Source: Haplomitrium mnioides
Lineage: Eukaryota; Marchantiophyta; Haplomitriopsida; Calobryales
Direction: 5' to 3'
Length of the DNA stretch: 64,000 bases
Assembly (NCBI GenBank): GCA_049999725.1
Contig: JBNGIS010010017.1
Coordinates: 1-64,000 of the forward strand
The position numbers and the translations under genes were made by a program. This document shows, in pieces, positions 10,401 through 21,560 of the stretch; the stretch's first letter is position 1, and each line of letters begins with the position of its first letter. The notes beneath the pieces were generated by a model that saw only the letters and a program-made list of their open reading frames with translations, searched no databases and was not told the origin of the DNA.

Positions 10401-10974
10401 TTGTTCGTCGTTTGTTGCAGTTGGGTAAGTTCTCGCAGTGCTGTGACCTCCGATCTAGTCGCGTGATGGCTATCTGCACGCCTCTGATAGGACTCCCCCT
10501 TGCCTTCACCTCCCGTTACTCTTATTGTGACTTCCCCTTCACGTGATTCCTTTTTGAGTGATGTTGGCTCCCTTCTCCATGACTTCCTCCACACTGGTGG
10601 CTGGCTCCTTTGACCTCTGCCCTCTGATGATCTCTCTCTGACTTCTCCTTAAGTCCTCCTGCTCACCCTTGTCAGTCCTGCCTTTGACACAAATTGCTGC
10701 AAGCCCCTTTGATCCCCTTGCTAGCCTTCTTCCCTAACTCATTTGAATTCCACAGGGCTCCCTCTTGCATTGCAGGGTCCATGATATTCATTGGGGAAAG
10801 CAGAAAAGAAAGGAAGAGAAGGGAAAGGGGGAAGAGGAGAGAGGTGCAGGATTGTCACAACAACAATAAAACAATAAAATGTAGCAACATACAACAGGCT
10901 AACACAAACTGATGGAATCAACCAGGCTAAGAAGCTCAGAATATACAAAAAATGAAAAAACTCATACACACCCG
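7401..10974 (-). repeat. Right long LTR of element A (up to ~3.6 kb)
   Basis: Begins TGTATGTCAGCCCCG on the plus strand, next to the candidate primer site, so it is the 5' LTR of a minus-strand element. The section 9,525-10,230 matches 1-700, with GTAGTTGACCCG, GCCACGTCATCCGCAAAA and CAATAAGAACTGAGGC. The outer edge is uncertain: ACTCATACACA near 10,974 is the last CA before chromovirus B1, but by distance the end could be nearer 10,620. Pyrimidine-rich CT tracts fill 8,300-9,000. I see no gene in it. Confidence 0.5.
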
Positions 10975-10980
10975 GTCGAC

Positions 10981-11743
10981 AGTATTATGTTGAATGAAAT
11001 CCTTATCAAGAAGATCCGTCAAGATCTTGCGAAGCTCTTTCAACTCTTGTGACGATAACTAGTATATAAGTCGATTATACATAGTCCTTCTTGGTATCAA
11101 CTCAGTCGAAAAAGGTATTCCACGATCATCTGGTAACATTTTTGGCAAATCATTCGGAAACACATCTGAAAACTCTTTCAAAATGTTATCAATTATTGAG
11201 GTCGGTATAAATTTCCCTCCCTCCTTACTAAAGTCAACGATGGACTTGATCCATACAACAAAGAAATGCAACTTTTTTTCCATCAAAACATTATGATGAA
11301 CTGATTTGGGCTTCTTCACCAACGGTGCCAAATGCCTAAAAAAAAATCACTTTCATTGTAAAGTAACTTGAATTTTTTATTTCGCCCAATCAACTTGAGC
11401 GGATCAATCTTCAAGCCAATGCAAGCCCAAAATAATGTCATACTGTACTTGCGCAATAACAAAATCCATAGATTCCTTATATTATTTGCTAATCCTTAGA
11501 AGAAATATCTTGTATGAGTGGAACATCTTATGTTTTTGGCCATCGGCCATAGTCACAAAACTTCCCTTGATAGGCAAAGTTTTAGCTTTGATTTTCTTTG
11601 CAAAACCTAAGGACAAGAAATTTCCAAAACTTCCACAATCTACCAACATTCTACAAGAAGGTTCATCAACCATATTGTCTAGATGAAACAAGGTGTTTCT
11701 AGTTCTTGTCCAGCTTTTCATTCCATTGGAGCTAATCAAGCTC
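10981..11743 (-). pseudogene. B1 protease and start of RT
   Basis: Minus-strand protease remnant with RMLVDCGSFGNFLS: the catalytic DSG has become DCG, although the Asp remains. It continues through VTMADGQKHKMF and, after stops, the linker DNILKEFSDVFPNDLPKML, which is in the un-shifted frame (no extra A as in elements 1 and F). The RT N-terminus ends at the truncation point. Several frame breaks near 11,340-11,480. Confidence 0.85.
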
Positions 11744-12660
11744 TCAGTGAACCGCTCGACTTTCTTTATTGAGGTCTGTCGTTTCCATGACTTTATTCTT
11801 CAACATTTTTTTCTTGAGCATGAGCGTGTGGTTGATTTCTTCGACGTGGGCAATTCGCAATAATGTGACCAAGTTGTCGATAATAAAAAAATCCTCCACT
11901 TTGGCGTAGACGCTCACACTCCACAATAGTGAGTGTTATTCTTTGCACTGCATCAATCTTCATGGGTACATCCTCATTTAGTATCATACGAACATTTGGT
12001 AAAGTTTGTTGTGGTTGTGGCCTAACTTTGGTAGTTGCTAGCAATGATCAACTATGCGTATTGCTTTGTCTAGCTGAGATGGCTCTCTCATTGTCACTTC
12101 CATTCTAGTGCGAGGCTTCAATCCTCGAATAAAGCGATCTAAAGCTTCTCTCTTTCCCATATTAGGAATTTGCATAATGATATTATGAAATTACGTGATA
12201 TAGCTCTTTACCAAACTAAGTTGCTTCAATTCTACCAAGCAATCTCTTGCCACATTTAGAGCATTCAGAACCCTAAATCTTAGAATCGCCGTTTTTTTCT
12301 TGCCAAGAAGCAATTGGAGTAACCATTCCATATTGAGCTTGCTCAATTTGATATTTCCACCAAGTTTTTGCCACTCCTCTTAATTGACTTGCAACAAATA
12401 TAATTCTTTGACCATCTTCTCTTATATTGGTAGCTTCAAAATATTATGCGCAATCGAACAAAAAATTCTCATATTTGCCAAGAACCATTTTCCCATCATA
12501 TGTTTTTGGTTTGAGAAACCGCATATGACTTTCTTCTTCTTGGAAATATGCCCTCTTCTCCATTTTCATTTGAACTTCAAAAAGTCAAGAAAGATGTTCA
12601 ATTTATTGGTGTGTAGCTTGCATCCTTGCTTCTTGATTCTCCATTCCAACAAAAAAAAAA
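11744..12660 (-). pseudogene. B1 gag with degenerate zinc knuckle
   Basis: Minus-strand gag whose knuckle region (about 11,845-11,890) reads GGFFYYRQLGHIIANC. The first two Cys of CX2CX4HX4C are Phe and Tyr, while His and the last Cys remain. The same place in E1 keeps CFYC but has a stop. Upstream lie WWKYQ-like and FRVLNALNVARDCL-like gag core pieces. This nucleocapsid segment is absent in elements 1, D and F. Confidence 0.85.
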
Positions 12661-12681
12661 CGTGGCTCTAATATTAACAAA

Positions 12682-13047
12682 TGTAAAAGAACTCAATGAC
12701 CGACTTCCAAATTAAAAACAACTACAAGATAGCTCTAATAGGGCTACACAACTCAAGGCCAATAAACAAGCCAAAGCCAAGCCACCAAAGAGCCAAATCA
12801 AATTGAGAGGAACTCTAGAATGAGTAGCGGAGCTGAGAAGCCCTTCTATTTATACAAGAGAAGAAGGTGTCATCACTCTTTTTTCACTTACAAGTCACTT
12901 CTAATTCAACCCTAAAAATGACTCTATACTAAAAGTGACTTCAAAGGCAAGTAATCTTATCTCAATTCTAAAAGTGACTCTCTACCAATTCCTTCACTCC
13001 TCTCTATTTTCTTGTAAATAGCACAACCTTATGTTTGTACTATTATA
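12682..13047 (-). repeat. 5' LTR of B1
   Basis: Reads TGTAAAAGAACTCAATGACC at its left edge and ends TACTATTATA (normally TATTACA), 366 bp, with a reversed TATAAATA box near 12,847. The decayed primer site (TGGCTCTAATATTAA on the plus strand) lies at 12,663-12,681. The 13,048 side joins directly to gag of B2. Confidence 0.85.
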
Positions 13048-13930
13048 ACACCGAGTTGTTTCAATTATGCCAAGCAATCCCTTGCCATCTTTGGAGCATT
13101 TAGAACCTTAAATCTTAGATTCACCGCCTCTTTGAACTTTGGCCAAGAAGTGATTGGAGCAACATTTCACGTTGAACTTGCTCAATTTGATATCTCTACC
13201 AAGTTTTTGCCACTCCCTCCAAATGACTTGTAGCAAATAAAATTCTTCACCCATCTTCTCTTATGTTGGTAACCTTGAAATATTGCTCGTAATCAAATAA
13301 GAAATTCTCATATGTGTTAGGAGCCGTCTTCCCATCATATGCTTTTGGTTTGAGAAACCGCACATGACTTTCTTCTTCTGAGAAATAAGATCTCTTCCCA
13401 ATTTGCATTTGAACTTCTTGAAGGTGCAAAATATGTTCAATTTATTGTTGTATCGTTTGCATCTTCGCTTCTTGATTCCTCATTCCACAAAAAAGAACCG
13501 TGGCTCTAACACCAATGTAAAAGAATTCAATGACCGACTTCCAAAAAAGTAGCAAATTCAAGATACCTCTAATAAAGTTACACAACTCAAGGCCAACAAA
13601 CAAACCAAAGCCAAGAGTGCTAGCCAAAGCCAAGCAACCAAAGAGCCAAACCGAATCAAGAGGAGCTTCTAAATGAGGAGTGAGGCTATGTAACCCTTCT
13701 ATTTATACAAGTGAAGAGGGTGTCATCCCTCTTTCTTCACTTACAAGACACTTCTAATTTCAACTTTAAATTGATCACTTAGAAGTCACTTCTAATTTCA
13801 ACCCTAAAAATCTAAAAGTGACTTCAAAGTCAAGTTATCTTATCTCAACCTTAAAAGTGACCCCCGACCACTTCCTTTACTACTCGCTATTTTCTTATAA
13901 ATAACACAACCTTATGCTTGTATTGTTACA
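13048..13930 (-). mobile_element. Chromovirus fragment B2: gag start plus 5' LTR
   Basis: Minus-strand remnant of the first ~150 gag residues (13,048-13,497; visible HVRFLKPKAYDGK and FLFDYEQYFKVTNIREDG), a primer site near 13,500, and a 415-bp LTR (13,516-13,930) ending TGTTACA. Gag is cut at 13,048, where the B1 LTR abuts. The same junction (TATTAYA then AMACCRAGTTGTTTC) is found between E1 and E2 at 44,776/44,777. Confidence 0.85.
13516..13930 (-). repeat. 5' LTR of B2
   Basis: Starts TGTAAAAGAATTCAATGACC and ends GCTTGTATTGTTACA, with the usual reversed TATAAATA box. It is longer than B1's LTR because it has an extra AAGTCACTTCTAATTTCAA repeat near 13,745-13,800. It borders block X at 13,931. 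Confidence 0.85.
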
Positions 13931-14945
13931 CCACAAACCAAAGATTTTTGGCTATGTTTACCTTTTGCACATGTGTTTCTTTTTTTCTATAAAGTAGATG
14001 ACCAAAACTTGCGAAGGAAACAACTGTGTGTTAATGAGTGCTAGTTCGTAAAACAACACACTATTTGGCAAGGGCATTTAATTTGTTACAATAGTATATT
14101 GAAATGTTAGAAGCAAGTTGTAGTTTCATAGTAGTTGTGATACTTTGGTAGCAATGGCTTGTAGTTAAATCCTTTAATATACCCTAAATGTGTAATTTAA
14201 CAAAGTATAGTAAAACGAATCTTGAAGGTAGAATCTTTATGAGGGTTTGTAGCTCGTTCTCAACTTCACCTTTGAAAACTATGAAATTTAGAAAAGCAAT
14301 CACTTTTGAACTTTATCATATATACAAATATTTTTGTGCTAAGTTATCAATGAAAAAGCCAAGAAAATCAGAACTAATAGCTCACAAATATTTGTGTGAG
14401 CTAGTTTGAGCTTTGTTTTCTTCCTTTGTTGCATCCAAAAAAAGACAACTTCAAATATCTATTCCAAGCATTTTATGCAACAAATAAACACTCTTCTCAT
14501 ATGTGTTTGATAACTCAATCTAAAACTCATGCACTTTTTCGAACATACTTTGTGATGTTATTATCTAATTCCTCTTTTGCATCAATACTAGCTTGCACTT
14601 TAGAATGCTTATTTTTGCCACCATTTGCAAGTGTGTTCTCTTTATCCTTGTTTTTCTTAGAGCATTTTCTTGCAATGATCACGCTTTGGCGCAATAAGAT
14701 TTTTTTTTTTCAATTTAATGGATTTTCAAAATTTTAAAACTTCCCATCTTAAAATTTCTTTAGTATTTTTACTCTTGCAAACAAAGAAAAACTGTGTTAA
14801 AACCCTCTCTCATGCTAGTTTGTTTTGGTCTCTTCAAATAAGAGCATGATGTATGCTACATCCAAAGTTAGTATGCTCATGTTTATCTCCAATGAGTACA
14901 GTAATACATTATAAGATAGTTTGCTCATGTTTATCTCCGACGAGT
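13931..14945. repeat. Duplicated block X, copy 1, left part
   Basis: AT-rich sequence that matches about 60,680-61,620 in direct orientation (for example TTAATGAGTG, AGTTCGTAAAACAACACA, CAACTTCACxxTTGAAA, CATATACAAAT). It contains an approximate local duplication of GCTCATGTTTATCTCC (about 14,876 and 14,924). It is interrupted at 14,945/14,946 by the 3.1 kb insertion and resumes at 18,050. I recognise no gene; the small reading frames at 14,188-14,737 are not convincing. Confidence 0.8.
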
Positions 14946-17900
14946 TGTGAGAGCATAGTTTTTGATAGAATGTCAGATATGGTTTGAAGGAGTCTCTTCT
15001 GTGTGTGGAGTGAGAGGGAAACGGTAAAGCTTCAAGTTTTTGGCTAATAAATGTAAAGTTGCAAAATGTAAGTACTTGTGAGGAAATTTTGGGATGTAGT
15101 TGAAAAGGAGAAAAGGCTAGGTGATGAGAAAGTTGATTTCTTTTTCAGGGAAGAAGAAGAAAAAGAAAAAAAAAACATTTTCCGTAAAACTAATCTAAGT
15201 GTTGAGGGCCAGCTAGCCCTACCTATCTATTTCTATGTGTTGTATATGTTGGTGGACAACTTGCTCAGGAGCGAGGTGAAGAGTATCGAGAAGCCGGTGC
15301 CCTGAACTAGGTCCATCCAGAGGCATGGAAGAATAAAGCGGTGGCCTTACACCCCTGTAGGGCTACCTCTCGAAAAGAAGTAAGTGTGATTTGCTTATAT
15401 AGTGCTTCTAAGTTATTGGGAAGTACTTATGGGATATCTGAAGGTGATTGGGAAGGCCACCTGTTACTAAGTGTTCAAATGAGCACTGGGTGTTGGATCA
15501 CGGTTGGTAATCTACATTGAGGGAGATTTGTAAGTTCTCCACGGTGTAGATTTGTAGGAATGGTGGAATTTCGCCCTAGATTGAGAAAAGAGGAAACGTG
15601 AAGAATATAAAGGAGAACCTTGTTTGGTTCTAGAATTTGAATATAAGATTGAATTTTCAAAGGAGCTAGATACCCATGTGAGATCTGAAGGCCATCCTGC
15701 GAAGAAGTCCTACCCGAGAAGCTCTTTGCTAATTGAAGGAAGTGAATAATCAGCATAGCGTTGGAGAGTTTGAGGAAGTATTATGCTGCGCGGAAGTCTA
15801 ATGCGAGTGTCCTGGTCTGAGAAATGCCATGGAATGAAGGAAGGATTGACCTATATTGAAGATTTCTCTGAAGAAATTGAATGTTGTGATTAATTTTAAG
15901 GGAATAAATCTGCGAAGTGAATTCTTGGGAGGGAATGTTCAACGAATTGTTTAAGAGGAACAGTCCTGTTGACGGAGTTCTCTGACGACGAATGATGATA
16001 TGATGAAGGTTGCTTAATTCTTTTCCCTAAGCGGTGAAGATCCTCTGCGATGAAGCTCAGTGCTGAAGTAAATGTAAAGGAAGAAGTTTGTGGAAATGCT
16101 CATACAGAAAGTAATTAGCTACAAAGGAGAAATTGTATTACAAAGGAATTGAAGTGAAAGAAGAGCGAGAAGGTTCGTATGAAGACGATTCTTGGTGAAG
16201 AAAAGGCATGCGATGATCGGGAGCTGAAATGGAAATTTGTGCGCGAGAGCCCGATGCGGGAAATTTTATGGGCAGGAAGTCAATTGAGTAGAAATCGATC
16301 AGACCAGCGATGGAAGTGAGCAACGACGAAACCTTGCTATGCGAAGAGCGTTTGAATAAGGTGGAAATCGATCGAGCTGCTACGCGATCAAGTGGTATAA
16401 ATTTTAAAAGGAATAAGAAAGATTTGGAAATGAGTGAAGAAGATCCGAAGGGTCAGTGGTCCGAAGAAGGCGTCAAAACTGCGCCCTTCGATCTAGGGTA
16501 CCCCGGGTAAGGGGGCTTTGATCTGTCTTCCACTGTGGGGTGCCCTGGTTAAAGGGGTTCCAATGAGAGTCCGTGTGGGGATGTGAAGTGGAGATCCTCT
16601 GTTTAGATGGTTCCGTGTGGGGTTCCAAAGCGAGTCATCCGATTAGGAGGGATCTGTTCCGAGACGTTTGACGGGTTGGTGATTGGCGAAATGATGTTCT
16701 GCGCGGTTGAGGATTGTTGCGAAAAGGCAAGTGCAGAGAGAAGTTTTTGAAACAGCTACTTGGTGGAATTCGGAAAGTTCGAAATTGAAGGGAGAGGAAG
16801 TGAAGAGTTAGTGAAAGTTTGAAAATTAGCATAAGAACAATTGCTAATAATTAGTTCTTATGGCGAGCGAAGTCCGTGTAAATTAGTGTAAGCGAGTTGT
16901 TTAGCTTAAGAACACACTGTGAGTTGTCAGTTCTTATTGGAAGCCTAGTGGGAAAAAGTTAGCACGTAGAGAAGTAAGTTAGTTTGGTGTTGAATTATTG
17001 TGACTATTATTGTCAATTGAGCAGGACATGGGGTATAAGCCTATTGGCGAGCTCTTGTTCTATGGATTGTCTCATTGTACATGTGTGCTTCAAGTAAAGT
17101 TTATGAGATTCTTGTATGTGAGGTCCCTTGCTCATGTTGTTAATTGCAGATTTAGAAGGAGCAGTATGATGGAAGGAACAAGGATTTGAAGTTAGATTTG
17201 GTTGGTGAATGTTCTACAGGTTTGCAATTGAAGAAATCAATTAGGTTGCATTAGAGAAGTGCATGTCATGGGGTACGTGAGTGTGTTCTGCTGGTGGGTC
17301 TGGGTTCTGAGTTACAGATTGTGATCTGTGGGAGGTTTAGTGGCAAGTCAATTTTGCTTTGAGCTTTGTTCTGTTTTGTGTATGGGTAATGTTTTAAATT
17401 CTTAAAGAGAGAACCTTCTGTGATTCTCAAGTTAGTGGATATTGGGTGGAGGGTTGCAGTAGAGCAATGAGTGCTTAGGATTGTGTGTGCCTATGGAATA
17501 GGTGGGCATGTCAACAAACAAACAGAGTAGTGGGTGGTTGGAGGAACAATAGTTGGATGTGAGATCAGGAGGGTCGTTCCATAACTGAGTTCTCAGCATC
17601 GAGCTTTGGGGTATATTGGGTTGGAGTGGCTTGAGTATCCAGTTTGAGGGAAGTGAGGTGTTGAAATTAAGGTAGGCACTAGAGTGTTGGTCTGAGAGTT
17701 TCTAGCAAGTTGGGTAACTGGTTGCTTGTGAACTTCTTTGATATAGCTCAAGTTTAAAATCAGCTTGTACATCAGCTTTCTTATCCTAGAAATGTCAGTC
17801 ATACAGTTTGGGTGACTCTTGGCTTTTGTTCTGTTAGTGAGTAGTAGAAGTACTTTTGTGTGTGTGGTTTGTCAGACCTAGAGTGGAGAGAGGTCCATCT

Positions 17901-18049
17901 CTGAACTAATAGAGTGCAGTTTCAGAACTCTTTAAAAAATCTGGAAAGTTGGTAAAAGTGAATTAAGAGCAGATTTCTATATAGATCTTGTGTGGTTTGA
18001 TATTGGGTTGATCTTTTCGGGGCTGGAGTGCCACTGTTGTGCTACGACA
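14946..18049. mobile_element. Solo-LTR-like 3.1 kb insertion with target duplication
   Basis: Starts TGTGAGAGCATAG and ends GTGCTACGACA, flanked on both sides by CGAGT (14,941-14,945 and 18,050-18,054). The paralogous block X' has the unoccupied site with one CGAGT at 61,616-61,620. TG...CA ends, a 5-bp duplication and absence of coding domains indicate a solo LTR. About 16,300-16,990 read on the minus strand resembles the long LTRs at 1-600 and 63,200-63,520: CCAATAAGAACTGA, then GGAACC and TTAACCAGGG blocks. It has no intact reading frame of note. Confidence 0.85.
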
Positions 18050-18450
18050 CGAGTACATCAAACTAGTATAAGATTTACGTACACTTGCTAATAAAATTTG
18101 AACAAACATCTTTGCCATATTCTTCACCTTTGCAATGCAGTACCTAAATCAAAGCATGATAATAGCAACCTTTCATTAGGCTAAAATCCACAATTCATAT
18201 ATTTTCAAAGTGTTTTTAGATGAAGGATTATCTACATCTTAGCTGTCAAATCCAAAAAATCACATCTTTCAAACTTGTATATGAAATATATATTTGAGCT
18301 TCTAACACTTATTTTTTCATCATCTTTGGGCTTACAATATATTGGGATTATTAGAAATTGAAATACAACAGATTATACAAAGATTATAAGATCATAAGAC
18401 AATCATACAATGAAGGTATCTCTGTGTGTTGTGCATGATGTACTAAAATA
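18050..18450. repeat. Block X, copy 1, right part, and spacer
   Basis: 18,050-18,145 continues block X after the insertion and matches 61,616-61,745 (AGTACACTTGCTAATAAAAT, GAACAAACATC), with about 36 bp missing relative to that copy. From about 18,146 to 18,450 the sequence is AT-rich and I see no gene or second copy in the window. Confidence 0.7.
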
Positions 18451-18965
18451 AATAGAGGTAGCTTTGTATCTCCACTGAACATAGCAATGTATTGAAATAC
18501 TTGAAGTTTTCTTTGTATCTCTTGTACATAGTCAGATGCAGAAATAATACTCAATCTCATGTACATAATAAGATGAACAAGAAACCCAATGCTAGCTTTG
18601 CATCTCTCGTCTTTGTACTCAATAGCACATGGATATAAAATACAAAGAAAATTAAAACAAAAACTATGCACACTACAATTGATGCAAGAAATGAATATGC
18701 CTTACTAGACACTTCTTAGCACAATACCAAGAAACCAATTGAAATACCCGGGACCTAAAAGAAATTGGAACTCAAGAATCTATGGGATGTTAATCTATAG
18801 ACATCAATAGACTAACATGCTAGTTGATATGATTGGTTATAAACAAGACCAACAATTCTATTTATACTAAGTTTCTTTTTGTACTTCTTTGCAAATGATC
18901 AAGCTTGCTCACTTGGAGACATGCTCTGAAGCCTTATACTATTTTTTTTTCTTTTTCTTTGCAGC

Positions 18966-19450
18966 TAATCACACTTGCTCACTTGGAAACATGCTCGAAA
19001 GCCATGTACTATTTTGTTTCTTTACAAAGAAGGCTGGGACACCTTGAAGTTGAGATCATACAAAATCTCCAAAATTTGGTGACAGTAATGGTCATTAAAG
19101 CATAAATATTTCTTATATGAGGCATGTGTATAGGGAAAACAACACCGCCAGCCAGTGCCCAAGAAATCTGACACTGCAACAAAACACAAACTCGATGTAA
19201 TCCACTCTGATGTTGGTGGACCTTTATCAGTCACATTTGCTAGAGGAGCAAGATCCTTTGTGTGTCATTCGCAGATGACAAGAGCAAGCAAACCCACATG
19301 TAATTGTTTAGCTGAAAAAGTTGAGTAGGACCTTGAATCTGTCAAACAAGTAGATCTCATAGTAATACTATTTACAACAAAACTAAATTGTTTGATATCT
19401 AGCACCTATGAATGTAGCAAGCCTTCTCCTCAAAGTATCAATGGTGCCAT
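18966..19450 (+). pseudogene. Ty1/copia GAG-pre-integrase and integrase remnant (copy 1)
   Basis: Plus-strand copia pol fragment. The frame around 19,010-19,240 reads SLQRRLGHLEV (the LxHRRLGHL signature before integrase) and continues to a VIHSDVGGPLSVT-like start of the integrase core. The Cys pair of the zinc-binding region is visible as CMCIGK-like. Stops and frameshifts are frequent. Its sister at 50,262-50,640 is better preserved. Protease, RT and LTRs are not found next to it. Confidence 0.75.
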
Positions 19451-19649
19451 TTGCAGGCAATCTATAAAAAAAAGTAGTAAATTTCTACATACTACTCTTG
19501 ACACAACTACTACATTTCCATGAGTAGTTGCAAAAAAAAATCTAGTTGATTTCCTTGGTTATCCACCAAAGGAACCAAATTGACCACATGACCACAATGT
19601 AAGTTGTAGCTTCGGCCTGATAATCAAAAAAAGTTCATACAATCTACCC

Positions 19650-20032
19650 AATATTACCTACTGCTCTTCCCTTTGGGCTTGTTGTCTCCTTTTATGATCT
19701 CTACGCTATGGGTTAAGAGCTGTATAGTGCTCACCATCTCCTCTTGCCCCACCTGTAGGGCATACTGCCCGACCTATACCAATTGCAATATTGCTTGTTG
19801 GCTTGCTTGTAGGGCTTGTTGCATTGTTTTAAGGCCCTCTTTCCCTGCTTGCAATGCCACTAATCTCGCTTCGATGCCTTCGAGCCCAAAATCATAATAT
19901 TGCACCTCTTGTACTCGGATAGCTAACTCTGCTAGTGTCTCAAACATCGACCCTTGCCAATTTCTTCTCCTTCTTCCTCTGCCTTGCCCTCTCCCTCTCT
20001 CTCTCCTTCTCCCGTCTATTAGATATATAACT
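19650..20032 (-). pseudogene. Arg/Gly-rich gag-like N-terminus (copy 1, frameshifted)
   Basis: Diverged copy of the reading frame at 50,880-51,270. The Arg/Gly-rich start is frameshifted and interrupted here, but the later helical segment with ALQA-type repeats is recognisable on the minus strand. See the second copy for the description. Confidence 0.5.
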
Positions 20033-20058
20033 CTTCATGAAAGTAAGTATTCAAAGTT

Positions 20059-20490
20059 GCAATACATTCTTTTCAATACTGAAAACAAATATAGTGAGAG
20101 AAGAACTTAGTAAAATTTTCAAAAAAATTAACTCAATCCAAAACAAATTTTTCTTTAAGTCTCAAACTGACCACCTACCAAATAGTATAGCTACGAAGAT
20201 GTAAAGAGTAAAACTAACCATAGAAACAAATAAATGGAAACTGTTTTAGCCTAAGAAATATCTACACACATCACAACTATACAATACTTGAAGTCTAGCC
20301 TTCACAATATAGTGTCATACTCGTAAAGTTTCAGACTAATCAGCTTCATCATGCGTAGCGGTGACAAGCTGCCACAACTTTCTGCTTGTTCCATCAATTC
20401 CATTTTGAAAATAGTTTGACAAACTTCCCAATGAATGATTAAATTGCACAAAATCTTATGCATTACTTGAAAACTAGCAGATCACTAGTT
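20059..20490. repeat. 432-bp segment with dispersed repeat R, absent from copy 2
   Basis: Between ATTCAAAGT (20,058) and ATAGCTAAC (20,491), copy 1 has 432 bp where copy 2 has only GGAA (51,309-51,312). About 20,187-20,410 of it is a diverged copy of repeat R (GTTTCAGACTAATCAGC, GACAAGCTGCCACAAC). I cannot tell whether it is an insertion here or a deletion in copy 2; no target duplication is evident. Confidence 0.7.
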
Positions 20491-20954
20491 ATAGCTAACT
20501 TGGCTAAACTAGTTAGTTAAGGATTAGTCACATAGTATTAGGGAAATCTACTAGTCTGGTCACAATGTGAGGGACGTGGTCCTCAAAGCCCTTCCTCTTT
20601 AAAACTAGATGTTCTGGCAAATGAAATTCTAGAGGAAGATTCAATTTTCTTGGAAATATCTTCAGAGGATGATTCACTACATCATAGTGTAATTCCCTCT
20701 AGGTTTTCCATACAACTATAGATTTGATTGTGTATCAGGCTATTAATTAGAAGGACTAGAATGTCTAAGAAGTTTCATTTGGTTTTAAATGTTGATAATA
20801 ATTTAGATTGATGGCCTAAGGCAAGTGATCTACCTTAGGAGGACTTGTGAGAGGTTCTATTGGCATGTAGTTGTCATTGGACACCTTTGTGCCCCTACTT
20901 GGCTACCTTTGATGGAGTAGTTTTCTTTAGTTTGGACTTTGATGTTTTGCCACT

Positions 20955-21560
20955 TTGCAATTGTATTTGATGTGTGGAAATGCAAACAGAAAAAACAAAA
21001 GGGTGAATGCAGATCCAAACCCTGCCATCCCTATTTTTTTGCAGACCTCTCAAGATGATCAAGATCAGGGTCAGTCTTCTGGCCAACTTGCAAAAGAAGG
21101 ACCAGCTATTCTCAAGAAGTCTGAAGAAATTGAACAGGTGGGATCAAAACCTATGAGAAGGTCATAAAGACTTCAAAAATCTTAGTCTATTTACAAGAGA
21201 GAATTCTTCCAAGGATTGATCCTTGGGAAAGACTGCATCTGGCCAAAGATACATAGGTCACTGGAATCAAAAACGAAATCGCCAGAGAATTGGTCAGTTG
21301 TCATCGATCAATCAATCAGCATGATTGAAAAGAGCGCATGCATTTTTGTGTTTATCACCATAGCTCGTCGAGTCCAACCTCCTCTGCATAATTCTTGTTT
21401 TGAGGGTTATTGTTTCAAACCTTTGAAATTTACAAAGGAAAGCTCACGAAACCCTAGGTTTCTAACAAGAGATTTCAAAATAAGAAGAGGCTGGCTCGAG
21501 AAGGTTAGGATATGGGCGGCATGGGCAGTAGCTGCAGAGCGCTCTAAGCATGCAAGAGAG
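20955..21560 (+). pseudogene. Unidentified coding remnant conserved in both Y copies
   Basis: Plus-strand frame with KRVNADPNPAIPIFLQTS, a Gln/Asp-rich stretch (DDQDQGQSSGQLAKEG), then KKSEEIEQ and MRRSxRLQKS; a second frame follows with GKDCIWPKIHRSLE and, near 21,480, RRGWLEKVR. Copy 2 (51,783-52,492) keeps the order. The basic RRSxRLQKS motif followed later by DUF4283 suggests part of a retroelement ORF, but I do not recognise the family. Confidence 0.4.

Larger units (their letters stand above)
10981..13047 (-). mobile_element. Chromovirus fragment B1 (3'-truncated)
   Basis: Minus-strand order: 5' LTR (12,682-13,047), primer site, gag with zinc knuckle region, protease, and the first ~35 residues of RT. 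It stops at 10,981, where the long LTR-like sequence begins, so most of pol, the 3' LTR and the target duplication are missing. It shares its layout and its right-hand junction with E1 (43,079-44,776). Confidence 0.9.

Noticed and set aside
14426-14737. 103-residue plus-strand frame resembling a membrane protein
   Set aside because: The matching region in block X' (about 61,180-61,480) is broken into different frames; hydrophobicity comes from T-rich sequence.
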